From the NCBI GenBank assembly GCA_021613375.1, contig CM038716.1, forward strand, positions 18,297,524 to 18,361,523: a stretch of DNA of 64,000 bases, given 5' to 3'. This DNA comes from Megaleporinus macrocephalus (Eukaryota > Chordata > Actinopteri > Characiformes > Anostomidae). The translations under genes were made by a program, and so were the position numbers. The notes beneath the pieces were generated by a model, which did not search any database, had not been told where the DNA came from, and worked only from the letters and a program-made list of their open reading frames with translations. This document shows positions 11,421 to 24,274 of this stretch, one piece after another (the stretch's first letter is position 1; each line of letters opens with the position of its first letter).

Positions 11421-12892
11421 AAAGTTATTTTGTCTGACATATAGCTCTGTAGGTCTTTCTGTCTGTGCTATGCATTGTGTTAATAGGACACGCCTCTGTG
11501 GTGCCTACATTTATTAGCCGTTTTATCAGTACACCAGTAAAATAGTTGTAGGTATGCGATTATTAACTATACCATATTTTATCTTTTGTTACACAGTTTA
11601 TCAGCCACTCACTACCTTGCCTGCTATAGAAATAGAGTATATAAGGAATGTTGTGTATTATGCTGGTGTTGCTTAGTTTTGTCAGGGGTTTTTAAACACG
11701 TGTTACTTCTGGGTTAATAACCAAAAACATCCTGCCAGATGTGGCCCTGTGATTAGAAATGGATCCCTTACAGTGAAGTGCTAGAGCATGGCCAACCTAA
11801 AGTGAGAATGCTAATAAATGGACTACATTCCTGACACTGAAGACACACAGGTTTTTGAACAAAGTATGTATGTCAGTGTTCAGTCAGTCCATACAATGTG
11901 AATAAACTTGTACTGATACTTGTACAAACAAGTCAGTGTCACTATTGTGCTAAAAATGTGTCAGCTTCCAAGTATTGGTGGACAAACTATGCATAGAAAC
12001 CGGTGGACTACTGCTGTAGGAGGTACCCTTTAGAGTGTGAAAAGTTAAGTGGCTGCGTTTATTTGGTAAAATCCACAAGGTCAATTAGGCGATACCAGCC
12101 ACCCCCCCCCCCCTTTTTTGTATTTCAGAAATGTATAACTACAAAATACACCTGCAATATCACCCTATTCCATTCTGAAAGTGTCAAAAAATCAGAAAAC
12201 ACATATTTAACATAAGATAATAAAGTAACCTTGCCTAAATATATTATAACGATGATTGAGTGATGTGGAGGTCGAGAAAACTCATTGTTCTGAGAATACC
12301 AGCAGATTTTCTTTAGCTAAATTTCCTGTCAGACCCATAAAGGATGTCTTCTCACAGTGAAAGGATAAACAGAATACTTGGATTTTTTTTTTAAATTATT
12401 TATTTATTTATTTTTTAATATCTGAAACTTGCTGTTTATATGGCTGTGACAGTTTTGTTGTCTGCCAAGTCTAGCACACTTGTTAGGAGTCCCATTTTAA
12501 TATTTTTTTAATGGTAATTCTGCAGACACCCGTTTTTTCATTAGTTTTCCTTTAACTTTCTCATTCCTTATGCAAATAATGGAATTTCGTATTTAGTCTC
12601 CTCAGAAATATCTCCTGACAAAGAACTTAAAATTAAATCTTGAAGGTTGACGTCAAATTTGGACACAATGCGGTATATCTGCGTGTTCTGGAGAACTTAA
12701 CTTTAAAAACACCTGATTTTTGTCATAAAGATGCTCAAGAAGGCCTTTAGTGACCGGATGGGGTGTGTTTGAGGTTGGTTGATCAATAGGACCAAGGTTG
12801 ACCTCCCCTGATCTGGATGGTTGAATGCCTTTGAGTGTTGGTAAAGGTAGGTGCACTTAATAAACTCAGTACATTCTTGTTTGGTTCCGCAG
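11421..12892. other. Intergenic or alternative brip1 intron
   Basis: No gene recognised. A poly-C tract lies near 12103-12112 and AT-rich low complexity near 12385-12420. It ends at the splice acceptor before the open exon at 12893. Confidence 0.4.
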
Positions 12893-13438
12893 GTGATGGG
12901 GCTACAATGCTGGACAGTGTGACAAAGACAAAGGGAGTAAAAGTGTCTGGACAGGGAAGGAAAGGCAGGGGTCAAGTGAACTCTCAACCCTCAAGAAAAC
13001 AAATCCTAACCCCCTTGACCCAGTGTTTTACGGCTGAAGCCAGGGACGCGAAAGAAAAGATAGACGTGGCTACTGTTCCTCAGACAGCAAGGATTTTAAA
13101 AGCAGATAGCATGGAGGCCTCTGTGCCTCGGGGTAGCTTCTGCACTATAGAGAGCTCAGTCTTCTCCCGGCAATACAGAAGAGCTAAAGGAAAGAGTGCC
13201 ATGCAGGCGATGAGGAGGGTCAGGCAAAGTGCCAGAGCTAAGCCCAGCCGGGCAACTGTGAAGGACTCCATTAAGCATGAGAAGACTGCTGTGGGTCAGT
13301 CTGCAAGGCAGTTTGAGATTGTCACTCCGGAGAAGCAGAGCAGAGATGAGCTGAGAGGTTTTGCTGTCTGTGCCACAACAAACTCTTCTCCTAAACTAAC
13401 AGAGGAAGAGAAGGATGGCTTAGGGTCTCAGCAAACAG
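12893..13438 (+). CDS. Putative internal exon of unknown protein; possible brip1 extension
   Basis: A 182-codon open segment flanked by an acceptor (GGTTCCGCAG) and a donor (AACAG/GTTTGG), phase 1 at both ends. The predicted peptide is strongly basic, with clusters such as GQGRKGRGQ and MRRVRQSARAKPSRA. It reads like real coding sequence: mixed codons, no simple repeats, even residue spread. No known domain was recognised. The entry phase matches the donor at 8284 inside the last brip1 exon, so it could extend brip1 in an alternative transcript. It could instead belong to a separate unannotated gene on the plus strand. Confidence 0.5.
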
Positions 13439-15498
13439 GTTTGGTTATAAAATTTTACGTCTCAGGCTTATTTTAAATAAATTAACAAAGTCTACAGACT
13501 ATTAACGTTATGCATTAATTTATTTAGTATTTTTAATTGTTTTTTGGTGTCTGAATATATGAGATGCGACTTGGGGTGAAAAATGTCCATTTACTGTATG
13601 ATTTGGCCCTAAAATAAAACAGTGAGCTGTTTTTTTTTTAAAGAGCTTTGCTCTGGAGGCATCTGAATAATCACACAGGAGCAACATGTTGAAATAGACA
13701 TGGGCATCAAAACAAAATGAACTACCATATAATAAACTGGGTCTTCAGACTGTCTGTCTACTTGCTTTCAATCGCAACATCAAAACAAAGTAAAATAAAG
13801 TTGAGTTCACTGTGAAACTGACGCTCTTAAACCATGGAAAAGTCACACAGTATGGCTGCTGTATAAGGTTGCTGTTAAGGTTGAGATGTGAATAGATGTG
13901 AAACTGTTCTTCTCTTCAATCTGTTTGGTGTCAAATGCAGCTTGAAGCCTGCTAGATATAAGATATAAGAACCTGTCCAATCTAAAATGTGCAGAGCAAA
14001 CTAACAACTTTAAATTGGGTTGTCCGATATCCTGTTAAATATGTATGTGAGCTGTTGACTTTGTATCCGCCAACTTGTTCAGCAAATTTTGTTCCACCTT
14101 AAAATGTTGCCACAATTACGTCCTGGTACATGTACAAGCTGTAGCATTTAGGGTGAGATGGAACATTTGATTAAGGAGCTGTGGAAAGGAAGCCAAGTTG
14201 AGCCTTGTTTAAAGATTGCCAATTTCGTTTCTTAGGAAAGGTACGATGCGTGCTGACACCCCCCAACAAACCTTGGAGCAATAGTTTCCCACGCGCAGTC
14301 TGCCATTTGCTGTTGTTCCGTTACTCATTTTACTTTTACTTCTTTTGCAAATGCGTAATTTGTTTTCGAAGGAGGAGACAACTGTGTTTGAGGTTCAGTC
14401 CTATGTACTGAACTCTCCTTACGCCTATACCAAAGCAAATTTGGTTTTCCCTTCTAGGACACCTTTCATATGCTGTTCTGTGCAGTTAAAAAAAAAGTCT
14501 TGTTGATGTCTTAATGTCTTCTTGGTCCATTATACCCCTTGCTACATTTGATCTCACAGCTTTACCTTTTTAATATAATTCCATCATATGGTGTCCAAAA
14601 GCGGCCCTAGTGGTAACGCTTGCAGTTCCAGTACTGCTCTGAATAAGATCATTGCTGTAAGCAATGTAGCTCTTAGTATTCTGAAGTTAGCTCATATATT
14701 TGATCACACATGCAGGGATCAGAGTACAGAGGTCATGTGGAAGGAATAGCAAGCTGACCAGGGCAGTAAAAAGGGTCAGTAGGATGCGGTCTACTCAAAA
14801 ACAGAAGGTAAGTGCCTAATCCAAGCATATAGGTCAGATGTTTGCTTGTTTGAGCCAAGGGAACATGCACTTTTCTCTTTCAGCAGTCTTCCTGTCGTTC
14901 CCCTTGTATAAAAGGGCTTCACTGTGCTGTATGCCAAATGGAGGTCCTTCCCCTTGCCCAAGGTCTGCTTAACTAACTTGTACCACAAATAGTTTTTTTT
15001 TACTGTACATACATGAAACAAGGCATGATTGGTTGACATTCCTGCAGATGAAGCTCTAAAAATTAGGGACTCATCTTTAGGGATGTAAGAATACAATGTA
15101 TTATATGATATGATTTGTTTTATTGTATAATGACTAGCATGTTTGTGTGTGGCTAGAGTATTTGTAACTTTTTTCAAGAGTTAATCGTTTCCTGAAAACA
15201 CCTCTATAGTTCAAATAAAGCAGGGAACTTCTAGCAGAATGTGAAACTAACATGCTATATTTTTCAGTCCACAGTTAAAATCTAAAAATCGGTATATATA
15301 TGAAATAATAAAAATGTACTGGCCAGTATAATCAGATATCAGAATGTTTAGCTCTCTAAAAACAATACCAGTATTAGTCACAAAACATTCATATCGGTCA
15401 GGCTCTGATGTAAAATATGTGATACCTCTTGTCTGGTCTTTCTCTGTGTTATTAATGCTGGTGTGCTCTCCTGCTCTTTGGATATTTTATCATTTTAG
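13439..15498. other. Intron-like sequence, nothing recognised
   Basis: AT-rich. Fragments resembling hAT miniature ends appear near 15080 (AGGGATGTAAGAATACAATG) and 15290-15420. The 128-codon minus-strand open frame at 14791-15177 has no recognisable domain or splice context. Confidence 0.4.
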
Positions 15499-15705
15499 GT
15501 ATTGTACACCGTGCACAGTGTGAACGAGTGGAGCTGTTCCAGCTAGCTCACAGTTCTGAGCGGTCAGCTGAGATACCACAATGTCCATGCAGTCCTGTAA
15601 GAGCCACTCGGCGTGTTAGGAGCCCACTATTACTGGTTCAGAACAGCATTGCTTTACAGACTCTACGCTGCTTACTTCAGCCGTACGGGGCTGCAAGTCA
15701 AACAG
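15499..15705 (+). CDS. Putative internal exon of unknown protein (second of chain)
   Basis: A 69-codon segment with acceptor CATTTTAG before 15499 and donor AACAG/GTGGGC after 15705, phase 1 at both ends. It is thus compatible in frame with 12893-13438. Only the phase-1 frame is open; the other two have early stops. The peptide includes QCPCSPV and a hydrophobic stretch (SPLLLVQNSIALQTLRCLL). Not recognised. Confidence 0.45.
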
Positions 15706-16246
15706 GTGGGCCCCACTAGTGTTTTTTTTGTCCACTATAGCGTACACCTAAAGTCTTTACACAGTTTCTCCACAAGATTAGACAGCCGCAGCAGATTTTG
15801 GCATAGGCCTAACTTTTCTTTCTGAAGCGTTAAGCAAAAAACAACAGAAGTAGATGGAATGATTCCAATACCTGAAAGGATTTCTGGACTCATTTCAGGG
15901 TGATGTGAAGGACTGTGAGTAATTATGTAAAGTGATATATATTAGAAATCACAACTTGTTTGCTTTTGGAGTTGGATTATTGTACTTAGTACCGTAGAGC
16001 TGCAAAGGTGTACCTGTAGTGGGAGAGCACTTTTGCTTGTGGTAAATATCTTAGAGCCCCATTTCACGCTTCATATGCCTGCTTAATGCTGAAATGTTCG
16101 TTAGTGTCACTAGAAGAAAGGTCTGTAATAACACATGGTCTAAGGGATTTTTGTGTTTGTTTTTATTCTGTCCGGCGTTGTCACTCTCCACTGCACACGA
16201 TCAGCCTCTGATCTATTCATGCGTCTGGTGTTTGCTGCCTTTTTAG

Positions 16247-16383
16247 GTGAAATGGGACCTAAACATGTCACCTCTTCTTTCTTTTCTTCTCTTGTTTTTC
16301 CTCTCTGTTTGCACACTGTGTGCCCTGCACACACAACATACAAAAGGCCTGTGCTCATACAATGCGGTATGGAACAAGGCTGA
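16247..16383 (+). CDS. Possible terminal exon of the unknown chain
   Basis: A good acceptor (GCTGCCTTTTTAG) enters in phase 1 and the frame runs about 45 residues to TGA at 16381-16383. An AATAAA lies at 16644-16649. A rival model uses the acceptor at 16346, the first AG after the long pyrimidine tract at about 16268-16316, giving an exon 16347-16494 (49 codons, several Cys, donor ATCAG/GTAGGC). The sequence cannot decide between the two. Confidence 0.3.
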
Positions 16384-16643
16384 GTGTTCTGTGACCCAGC
16401 TGCTTCAGTGTCAAACCTGTCTGTCCTGCCATCCTGATCAAGCTGTCATCATGGCAGCAGAGGTCCAGCACCCAAAGGACCCTGCCCTGGATCAGGTAGG
16501 CTGTTTGTCAAGACAGTGACGTCTGATGGTAGGATGCATACAAGAGAACAGAAAAGAAACTTTTAATATATAAGGTATATATACCAGTCCTCTTGGTTTT
16601 GTTATGTCTGACATACAAATTGTTATATCACATAAACACATAA

Positions 16644-16649
16644 AATAAA
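16644..16649 (+). terminator. Possible polyadenylation signal
   Basis: An AATAAA 261 bases after the TGA at 16383, placed suitably for a 3' end of the putative exon chain. The local sequence is A-rich, so chance occurrence is likely. Confidence 0.3.
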
Positions 16650-16929
16650 ATTAAACCTTCCTTCCTTTATCATATTAAACCTATTTTTCACTTTTTCCTG
16701 CTTTTCAAGAATCATTTAATTATATTTTGGTCACAGATAGGCTTTTCCACACTCTTGACACACTGAATCTCTTTCAGGTCTTCTTTTGTTAGACTGTAAG
16801 TTGATAATTATAATGTATGTTGTTTATATTGCAAGCATGTCCATATAGTGATTGACAATGTCTCATTAAAAAAAACGAATTATAATTAATATATCTTTTT
16901 ATGGAGAATATTGTTTTTTTGTTTTGTTT

Positions 16930-17190
16930 TTGTCATGTACGGTAGATCACAGTTGGCCTACAGGCATCTGTTTTGTGTGCGTGGAGCGCAGGGAGGGGCA
17001 ATAATCAATATCTAAGCACAGACACATAATTGCTTAATATTTCCTGCAATCTGTTGCATGCCAGTTACTGCTGTTTATAACAGTGAAATCCTTATTGATT
17101 AGCGACTGTCTATGGGTCTTATTTTAATCAAAGCAAACAGATAATTAAATATAGTAATAAAGCTGAAATCTTTTTTATATTTTACAATAC
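16930..17190. promoter_or_regulatory. Candidate conserved non-coding block
   Basis: High-complexity, moderately AT-rich sequence with several homeodomain and posterior-Hox-like words: AATAATCAATATC, GCATAATTGCTTAAT-type sequence and GTTTATAACAG. It is flanked by plain AT-rich DNA. It resembles a vertebrate enhancer, but conservation is untested. Confidence 0.3.
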
Positions 17191-18600
17191 AGAGCTAGCA
17201 ATCATAGCTTTGTGTAGTAATTTAATGTACTTTAATACAGTTTGCAGACTTTAATTTGCTTGATAAGTCAAATAATCTCAGAATTAAAAAAAAATATGTC
17301 AAGAATCAATTAATCTGCAGTTTAAAACTGGGAAGTTAACTTTTTTCCCACAAACCACAGCGTTCAATAGGTGACTCCTTCATCCTTGATACACACATTT
17401 AAATTGCTGTTGACAAGTTTCTGTCACTTTAATAGTGGTGGGGTGACTTTAATGTAAAAGTATTGATTAGAAGGTTTTTGTATACCTGGGTGTTCTGCCC
17501 TTTTAACTCCAGAATAGACTGTAAGAGCAATGTCTCATTAGCGTTAGTGTGTGCATTTTTAAAACTTTCCTCCACCTCTGTCTCAGGTTGGTAAGGCTTT
17601 ATGGCTTTATTGAGCCCTCTGACACAAATGCAAGCTGTCCTAGAAATATGGTATATGTGGCTGGTATTTAACAGTGGTTTTAATTTTTGTGACAAAAAAA
17701 TTCTTGATTTTTGGAAATTCCAGCCAAATTCCATCTCTGACCTTTATCTTTTAGTTAGCTCACCATTTGGTTTGATATATCCAGGGCAGCAGCTTTTTGA
17801 CACCTTAGTTGCTTTGGTCAGCGTTTATTTTTTAGCACTTATTTAATGTTGACCTTATAAGTGAGGCTGCTTATTCTTAGATTCCTCAGTCCAGTTCTAT
17901 ACTCTCCCTAAAACATACATATAACTGCTGTTGGAACAAAACTTTCTATATACATTTGTGTTTTTTCAGTTTTTGACATAATTTGATATACATTACGTAT
18001 ACATTTTGTGATGAATGGACCAAAGAAATTACGCAAAATTAGTTTTATTTTGTTTAATATGTTAAACTGGGCAAATAATTAAACTAAATGGTTTTTTTTG
18101 GGGGGGGGGGTTACATTTTTTTGTTTTTTCTGTAGAAGCATTAACTTCTTTGTACTTACAATATCAACAGTGTGTAGTTTGACTGTACATCTTGTTTATA
18201 ACACAGAGCTGCATGCTGACAGTATTAGTTTTACCAGTTTTCTCACAGTTGAATTGTAGACAGTCTCTATGTTGTCACACACTGGTATAGTTTGTGTTTA
18301 CCCATTGATAGCATGTTATAAGTAGAGTAACTGCTTTGTGTTTTATATCTTGCTCAGCATGCCAGTTTGGGAAGTTGTGTGGAATATGTGGCGAGGAATT
18401 ATTCGCATTATTAAATGTCATAGTAGATTTGAAGGCACAGTAGGAGAGCGAGTGGCACATATGAGAGGAAATTGTGCACAAATTCCTTGCATCAAATGTG
18501 TGTTTTGTTCTAACTGGTCTTACTTTGCTTCTTCTAGTTAATATTATTATGTAGAGCTGGCTTCGGCTGGTTATCCCCCAATAAATGACGCCTCTGTGGC
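17191..18600. other. Intergenic AT-rich sequence
   Basis: A fragment of the dispersed repeat family appears near 17990-18060 (TGATGAATGGACCAAAG). A G-run at about 18101-18110 and T-runs are present. No gene is supported; the opposing short open frames at 18275-18625 have no splice context. Confidence 0.35.
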
Positions 18601-19330
18601 CTTTACAACAACGCTTCCTAAACAACAGATGGTTGCATTCTTAGTCACAGCTACCGTTTTTGGGGTGGGTGTCTGTAGTGTGTTATCAGCAGTTGCTGCG
18701 TGTGTAGCCTTTGTTTCTGTGCCATCTGTATCACACACTCTATCTCTGGACCTGTGACTTTATACACTCTCCTTCATTGCACATGAAGCGCAACCGTGTG
18801 ATGCAGAAAGTCTGACGCCTCATATGGCTCTACTGGTCTCCCCACCATTCTGAGCTCCATCTGGGCCAGGCCCAGCATGGGGCTGATGCATTCTGTAGAG
18901 GTGCCATCTCATCGTCATCGCTACACAATATTAATCGCGTCTGTCGTTATGTTTGATTCGAGGTTTCTGCTGTTTAGGCTTGTAATGTACAGCAAGACCC
19001 TCCTGCTGCCTAGTCTGTCTGTTTTCCTCTGCCCGGTTCTTTGTCCACACCATCAGACCTCAGCCGTTAAGTCTCAACGTTCCCTGCTTCGGTTTATAAT
19101 AGGCCAGGACATTGAGCGTGTGTTGAATAATTGCTCAGTAAGCAGAGCCAATAGGAGGCTGTGGAGGCGACTCGGAGTTCGGTCTTTTTTTTTATATGCT
19201 TTTGTACAGACATGGAAGGTTGTCAGACTGCTAGCCCATTAAAAAGATTAACGCTAAATCAGTAATTACACACAATCATTTCCTCTCATAAGACAAAGAT
19301 GGGCACGGTCCACTGAGTATCTAATGTGAT
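18600..19330. promoter_or_regulatory. Candidate conserved non-coding block
   Basis: High-complexity sequence, especially 19040-19330, with TCF-like ACAAAGATGGGCA, homeodomain-like TCAGTAATTACACAC and CCAATAGGAGG. An open frame spans 18877-19242 but shows no domain or splice context. I read the block as non-coding. Confidence 0.3.
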
Positions 19331-19786
19331 CATTCAGACGGAGAGTTTTCACCCACTGCTCTTCTCTTTCGGATCCCATTGTTCATGTATTATATTTTAT
19401 GAAATGATTATTACATGTTGTGAAAATCTGATATCAATACTGGTGTTGAAACCTTAAGTGGCATCTAATTCCGATCCAATATTTTTTCTTTTAAAAATAC
19501 CAAGCTAGTTTTAATTAAAGCAGTGAATAACAGCATGACACAACACACAGTGTGTCAGATTCAGCACAAAAAAGGAAAGCTCAGATCAGTCTGGTTTTAG
19601 AAGAACTGCACTGACTGCCTTTATCTTTTAAGATGGATTTTTCTTGTTTTTACAACACCTGAGTACCTCACAGAATGTCTGTTTGCAGAAAGTTGTCCTG
19701 CTAATATTGGCTTTCTGCAAGCATCCTTCTAATAAATATGGGTTGAAAAATGTTATTTTGTATTTATATTGTATGTGTTCAATAAA

Positions 19787-19787
<1 letters not shown>

Positions 19788-19818
<31 letters not shown>

Positions 19819-19872
19819 GTAGTAGTAGTAGTAGTAGTAGTAGTTGTAGTTGTTGTCATCGTAGTAGTAGTC
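19788..19872. repeat. (ATT)n then (AGT)n microsatellite
   Basis: Roughly ten ATT units run directly into roughly ten AGT units, then degenerate (TTG/AGT) copies. The Ile/Ser-rich open frame across it is an artefact. Confidence 0.9.
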
Positions 19873-20379
19873 CTTTTGTCCCCCCAGTATTCAGTTCAGC
19901 ATTTTCTGTCAATGCCAGGCCATTACCAATACTTAGTATTGGATCTGTGCCACCTTTTAAATATCATCTGTTAACATAAGAATGATGTATTTGCATGTGA
20001 TGGGTTTATTACTGCTGTTAGAACGTTTTTCTGTTTCTGAGATCATTTGAAAATGCCAGCTGTTTACATTGTGTGTACATTTTATGGTGAACGAAAAAAA
20101 ACAACTTAAAATTACTTGGAAAAATGTCTGCTTGCATTGATGTATATTAATAAATTAGTTTATTTTCTTTACCTGTAAAGTTACTAGTTTGGAGACATGA
20201 GGTTTTGCTCCGACAGAAGCGATTTGCATGTGTGTGAGATATAAGAAGGCGATGAATTTGTATGTTAATAACATGATTTTTCTTTTCATTAAGACACAGT
20301 GATTCTTATCTTCGTCTGTGTTTGAATGTTTGAATGTTTTGATGTTTAAAAAAAGTTGATTAGAAACAGAAGAACCACA

Positions 20380-20883
20380 AGCTTCAAGCTTACACAGGTA
20401 GCTGTGACAGCATTGTTAGATGTAGCAGCAGTTGTTGTTGTGACACAGTTGTTGCTGTGTTTTGGGTTAGAGTGAAGCTGTTAAGCGTGGTGCTGAAGCA
20501 GGTGCTCACCCAGCAACACGCCCTCTCTGTGCTGTGGTAATAGTGGATAGCCGTCTGAGCAAATCTTTTACAGAAGGAGCTGGGTGCTGGGGGAGTTGTA
20601 AAGCTAGGCAGGTGAAGAGTCATCTCCAAATTAATGCACAGCTAATCCTGATTTTGGTTAATCTGTCTGCTATGTTACCATCTTGACTTGGCTGGAATTG
20701 CAGTTTTTACAGCCCAGAATCTGAATCAAAACGCTTATCGGATAAAGGGGCTCTGCTGGAGTTTTAGACACATAATCTGGCATTAATTGGCTCATGACCA
20801 GACAAGCGTATTAAGGAAATAGTAAAGAATGGGTCTCAGATGTCTCACTTTGGTTGTCTCATCAATCATGTCTATGAGGTTAG

Positions 20884-20920
<37 letters not shown>
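20380..20920. other. Balanced-composition block ending in (GT)n
   Basis: 20380-20640 is less AT-rich than its surroundings and includes a short trinucleotide-like TTGTTGTTGTG stretch. A GT microsatellite lies at about 20889-20920. No gene recognised. Confidence 0.35.
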
Positions 20921-20922
<2 letters not shown>

Positions 20923-23689
20923 ATTTTATTACTTTAGTAATAAGAGGATAATTACAAACATATTGAAAAACGAATTAATGTTTAGAGCAGTTTAAATGCT
21001 TTTAAAAGAAACCAAGCAGTTCTCTCTGTCTCATCTATCTTCATTGCTAATTGTGGCCATATACCACTAATGATGTTTGTATCATCATCTGCTTATAATT
21101 GGCAGTACAGCAATGGAGTATTTTCATGTTATTATGAATGTACTATAGGAATACATAGTTTATGCAAAACAAAAAAAAGTTTTATGCTTAATGGAAATAA
21201 TGGCACAGAGAACACACTACTGCAAATTACTGTTGGCTGTATCATTAGTTAATTACTGTTTATTTTCTGGACATATTACATTAAACAGATATCATGCACA
21301 CAGAAATTACATATTTACATTTTTTTTTTAAGTATGTTAAACTCAACATTATACACTTATTATTTACATATTTGCAGTAAAATTATCTTTAACATTGTCT
21401 TCTGTAGAAACAAATATCATATTAATTATATTAATATTTGTATATGAAAGATTAAAACATTGGTGTTAGGTCTGAAATGTGACTGGTATGTATTATCAGA
21501 CTTTTCACAATAATTATTTGGACTGCAGGGCTTCTATCTGCGTCCGTGTTAACTGAAAGGTTTAAGCAGATTTGTGTAATTTGTGATTAATACAGTTTTA
21601 TACAGTTGATAAATTGACATATGCAGGTTTGCACATACAACAGTGAAATCTGGCATTGGTTTATAGTTTTGAAACCCCATCGAACCGTAAACCCGGATAA
21701 GATTCTCAGTTTATTGGGAATAACACGTCTAATCTGACTTAATGAGTTTTAAATCATGTAATCTGGGTATAGAACCGCCCTGGTTTATCTTGTTGTCGTC
21801 TGTTTACTCAAAGTCTTTAATATGGATCTCTGTTAAATCACAGAACATAAATAATGCTTCATTTTAGACCGCATCCAAGCAGGAGAGAGTGTTTTTATTT
21901 GAGGAATAAATGATATAAAATTCAAATGTCCTGAAATGGTTATAATTAATTGTGTTTGCTTTGTGACTTTTATATACCATTTGCATCAGCAGTTTGTTCT
22001 GCTACCTGTTGCTTTCGTGATAATACTTTATTGTTCTTACACTGGATACTTCACCGACTTCTACCCCTTATCATTTCCAGTATCCTATATAAAATGAACT
22101 GCTGTTTACTGTGTTAATATATGTATGAAGTTTAGTTTTATGTAAAACTTTATTATTAAATGAGAGTGATATTTTGTTTAACATGTTATTGCAAGTATGT
22201 CACATTTTGTTTAATTATCTTGTTTTGTCCATTTTAAGTGCTTTTGTTTTTTATAGTTGTGAATGTATTTCCTCCATACTGTAGAGGTCATGTTACTTTT
22301 TATGTACCTGCAGTAAGAGTAACACTTTTTCAATTGTTTTTTTTTTTTGACACTACACCAGAATTCACAACGAATGGTAAAATTCATCTAAACTATGTAA
22401 ACTATGTAAAACATGTTGCCTGAGGTTGGTGGATTAATAGAATGAAAAATCCCTATGGAGACATTTCTTCCACCAGCGTCAACCTGTCACTTCATTTGAA
22501 CCAGTCAATATAATAGATTTTTCTCTCGGCTAAGTACACTTTTACTGTTGTCTGCAGAGTGTCCTGATCGATGATGGCCGACTGTAAGCCAAGTCTTAAT
22601 GCTACTTTGCATATTCTTAGTTATTTCAATAGGGCTGTGGTATTAGTGAGGGGTTATACATTGTGACAAGATAGGAAGATAATGCACCCAATTAAATTTA
22701 ACTGAAATGTATTCATGCAGTGTCTTTTACAGTAGACAGTTTAATATTCCTAGCAGCTTGCTTTGTTTTAATAAAAAAAAACAAATTTGTTTTTAATGTA
22801 AAAAAAAAAAAACAGGTTTCTGATCTTTGATAACTCAAAAGAAATGGCCATCCCTCAGTGGTCCTGCACATCAGTGAAAGTAGAGATACCTTTGTTATAA
22901 TATTACTAAGCTCCTCTATTTCTATTTACACTTGAGAAATGTATGTGAGGAAATAAGTAAGGTGCTTGATTTGTAGTTATGTTGTCAGTATAGTGACAGT
23001 TAGGATGTTTTATTCTAATGTGTGCTGAAGTGAAATAGAAATGGTAAAAAAGATACATAGACTAATACTTAAGTACAGTGTTATCATAATCACTGTGTTA
23101 TTATACTTCTGATGTTATATTATCCTAGTTATTATAATGTTTTTTAATATATATTTGGAGCTGTATTGCTATAGCCAGCTTTCTAACTTCTGTATGGATG
23201 CAAAAGTAAAATACATAAATAAAATAATAATAAAATAGACACTACTTACTCCAGCGTGAAATAACATGAACATTATGTTTAGGTAATCAGGTTTTTCTTC
23301 TCTAGAGTAACTAATCGTGATACATGCTACAGTACAGTGATTTGGGTTTTTTTTTCAATGTAAAGAAGTGAAATAAAAATTGCCATTGAAATTAGTAATG
23401 AAATTCCACATACTTTGTGACAGTCTACTACTGTGATCCAGCATTGATAAAACTTTGAAGAACTACTATGTATAATTTAGATCAAATCAATGTAGAATGT
23501 CTGAATGTTTGGTCCAGTGCCAATAACAAAGACCAAAACTTTAAGGTGCTCCTTCTTCTCGCTCCCCGCTTTTCTGTAAGGCGATTATACAGAGTGCAGC
23601 CTACATTCAGAGCTTCACATTCCGAATGCTCTAAGATAAAAAGTGCCCTTAAAACTGCCTGTCTCACATGTGCTTCTGATTTCTCTTAG
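20921..23689. other. AT-rich intergenic sequence
   Basis: Nothing supported as coding. Poly-A and poly-T runs occur near 22338, 22770 and 22800. Confidence 0.4.
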
Positions 23690-24080
23690 CCCTGGATGGA
23701 GAGTTCCTGCAGTTCATATCTCTGTGAGAGCTGACTCTTAGTGCTGCATGGCAGCGTTGACCGTAGCTAGGATTACCTGAGCTATTTGCTTGGCAGACTG
23801 CTGGCCATGTTAAGACTCTGTTCTGGCTCCTGTCTGAGGAGAGAGCAAGTCCCTCCTGCGCAGGGTGCTAAATAACCAGGTTCTCCGGGGTCTGTCTGCT
23901 GCACCCAGGCTATCAGAAAGGAATTTGTTGAGCTGTGGGGTAAATCAGCAACTATAGGACTGCTTAAAGGAGCTCTGAGCTGTCAGTGATTTGCTGCTGT
24001 GTGAGCGGTGCACAGGAGCTAGTTTAACTGTGATACAGATGCATAGCATAAATTTTTACCTGGCCATTGCTGGTGGCTGC
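23690..24080. promoter_or_regulatory. Candidate regulatory block
   Basis: A GC-richer block of high-complexity sequence (for example CTGCGCAGGGTGCTAAATAA) between AT-rich flanks, with no coding potential. Enhancer-like only by texture. Confidence 0.25.
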
Positions 24081-24274
24081 TTTTAGTATTTGTCGATGCA
24101 TTTCCATACCCTATGATTTGATCTTTGCATCTGCATGCTTTTTATGATCCTCCACGCCCGTGTTTAGATCCTGCTGCTTTTTAAAATGTTTGATTTGTCT
24201 TCATTTGTGTGCACAGTCATTTTCATCCAGTGTTTCTTTAGCATCAAAATATGTAATCACAGTAACAAGCTAAC

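Noticed and set aside
18877..19242. 121-codon plus-strand open frame
   Set aside because: No domain or splice context; the sequence looks like non-coding regulatory DNA.
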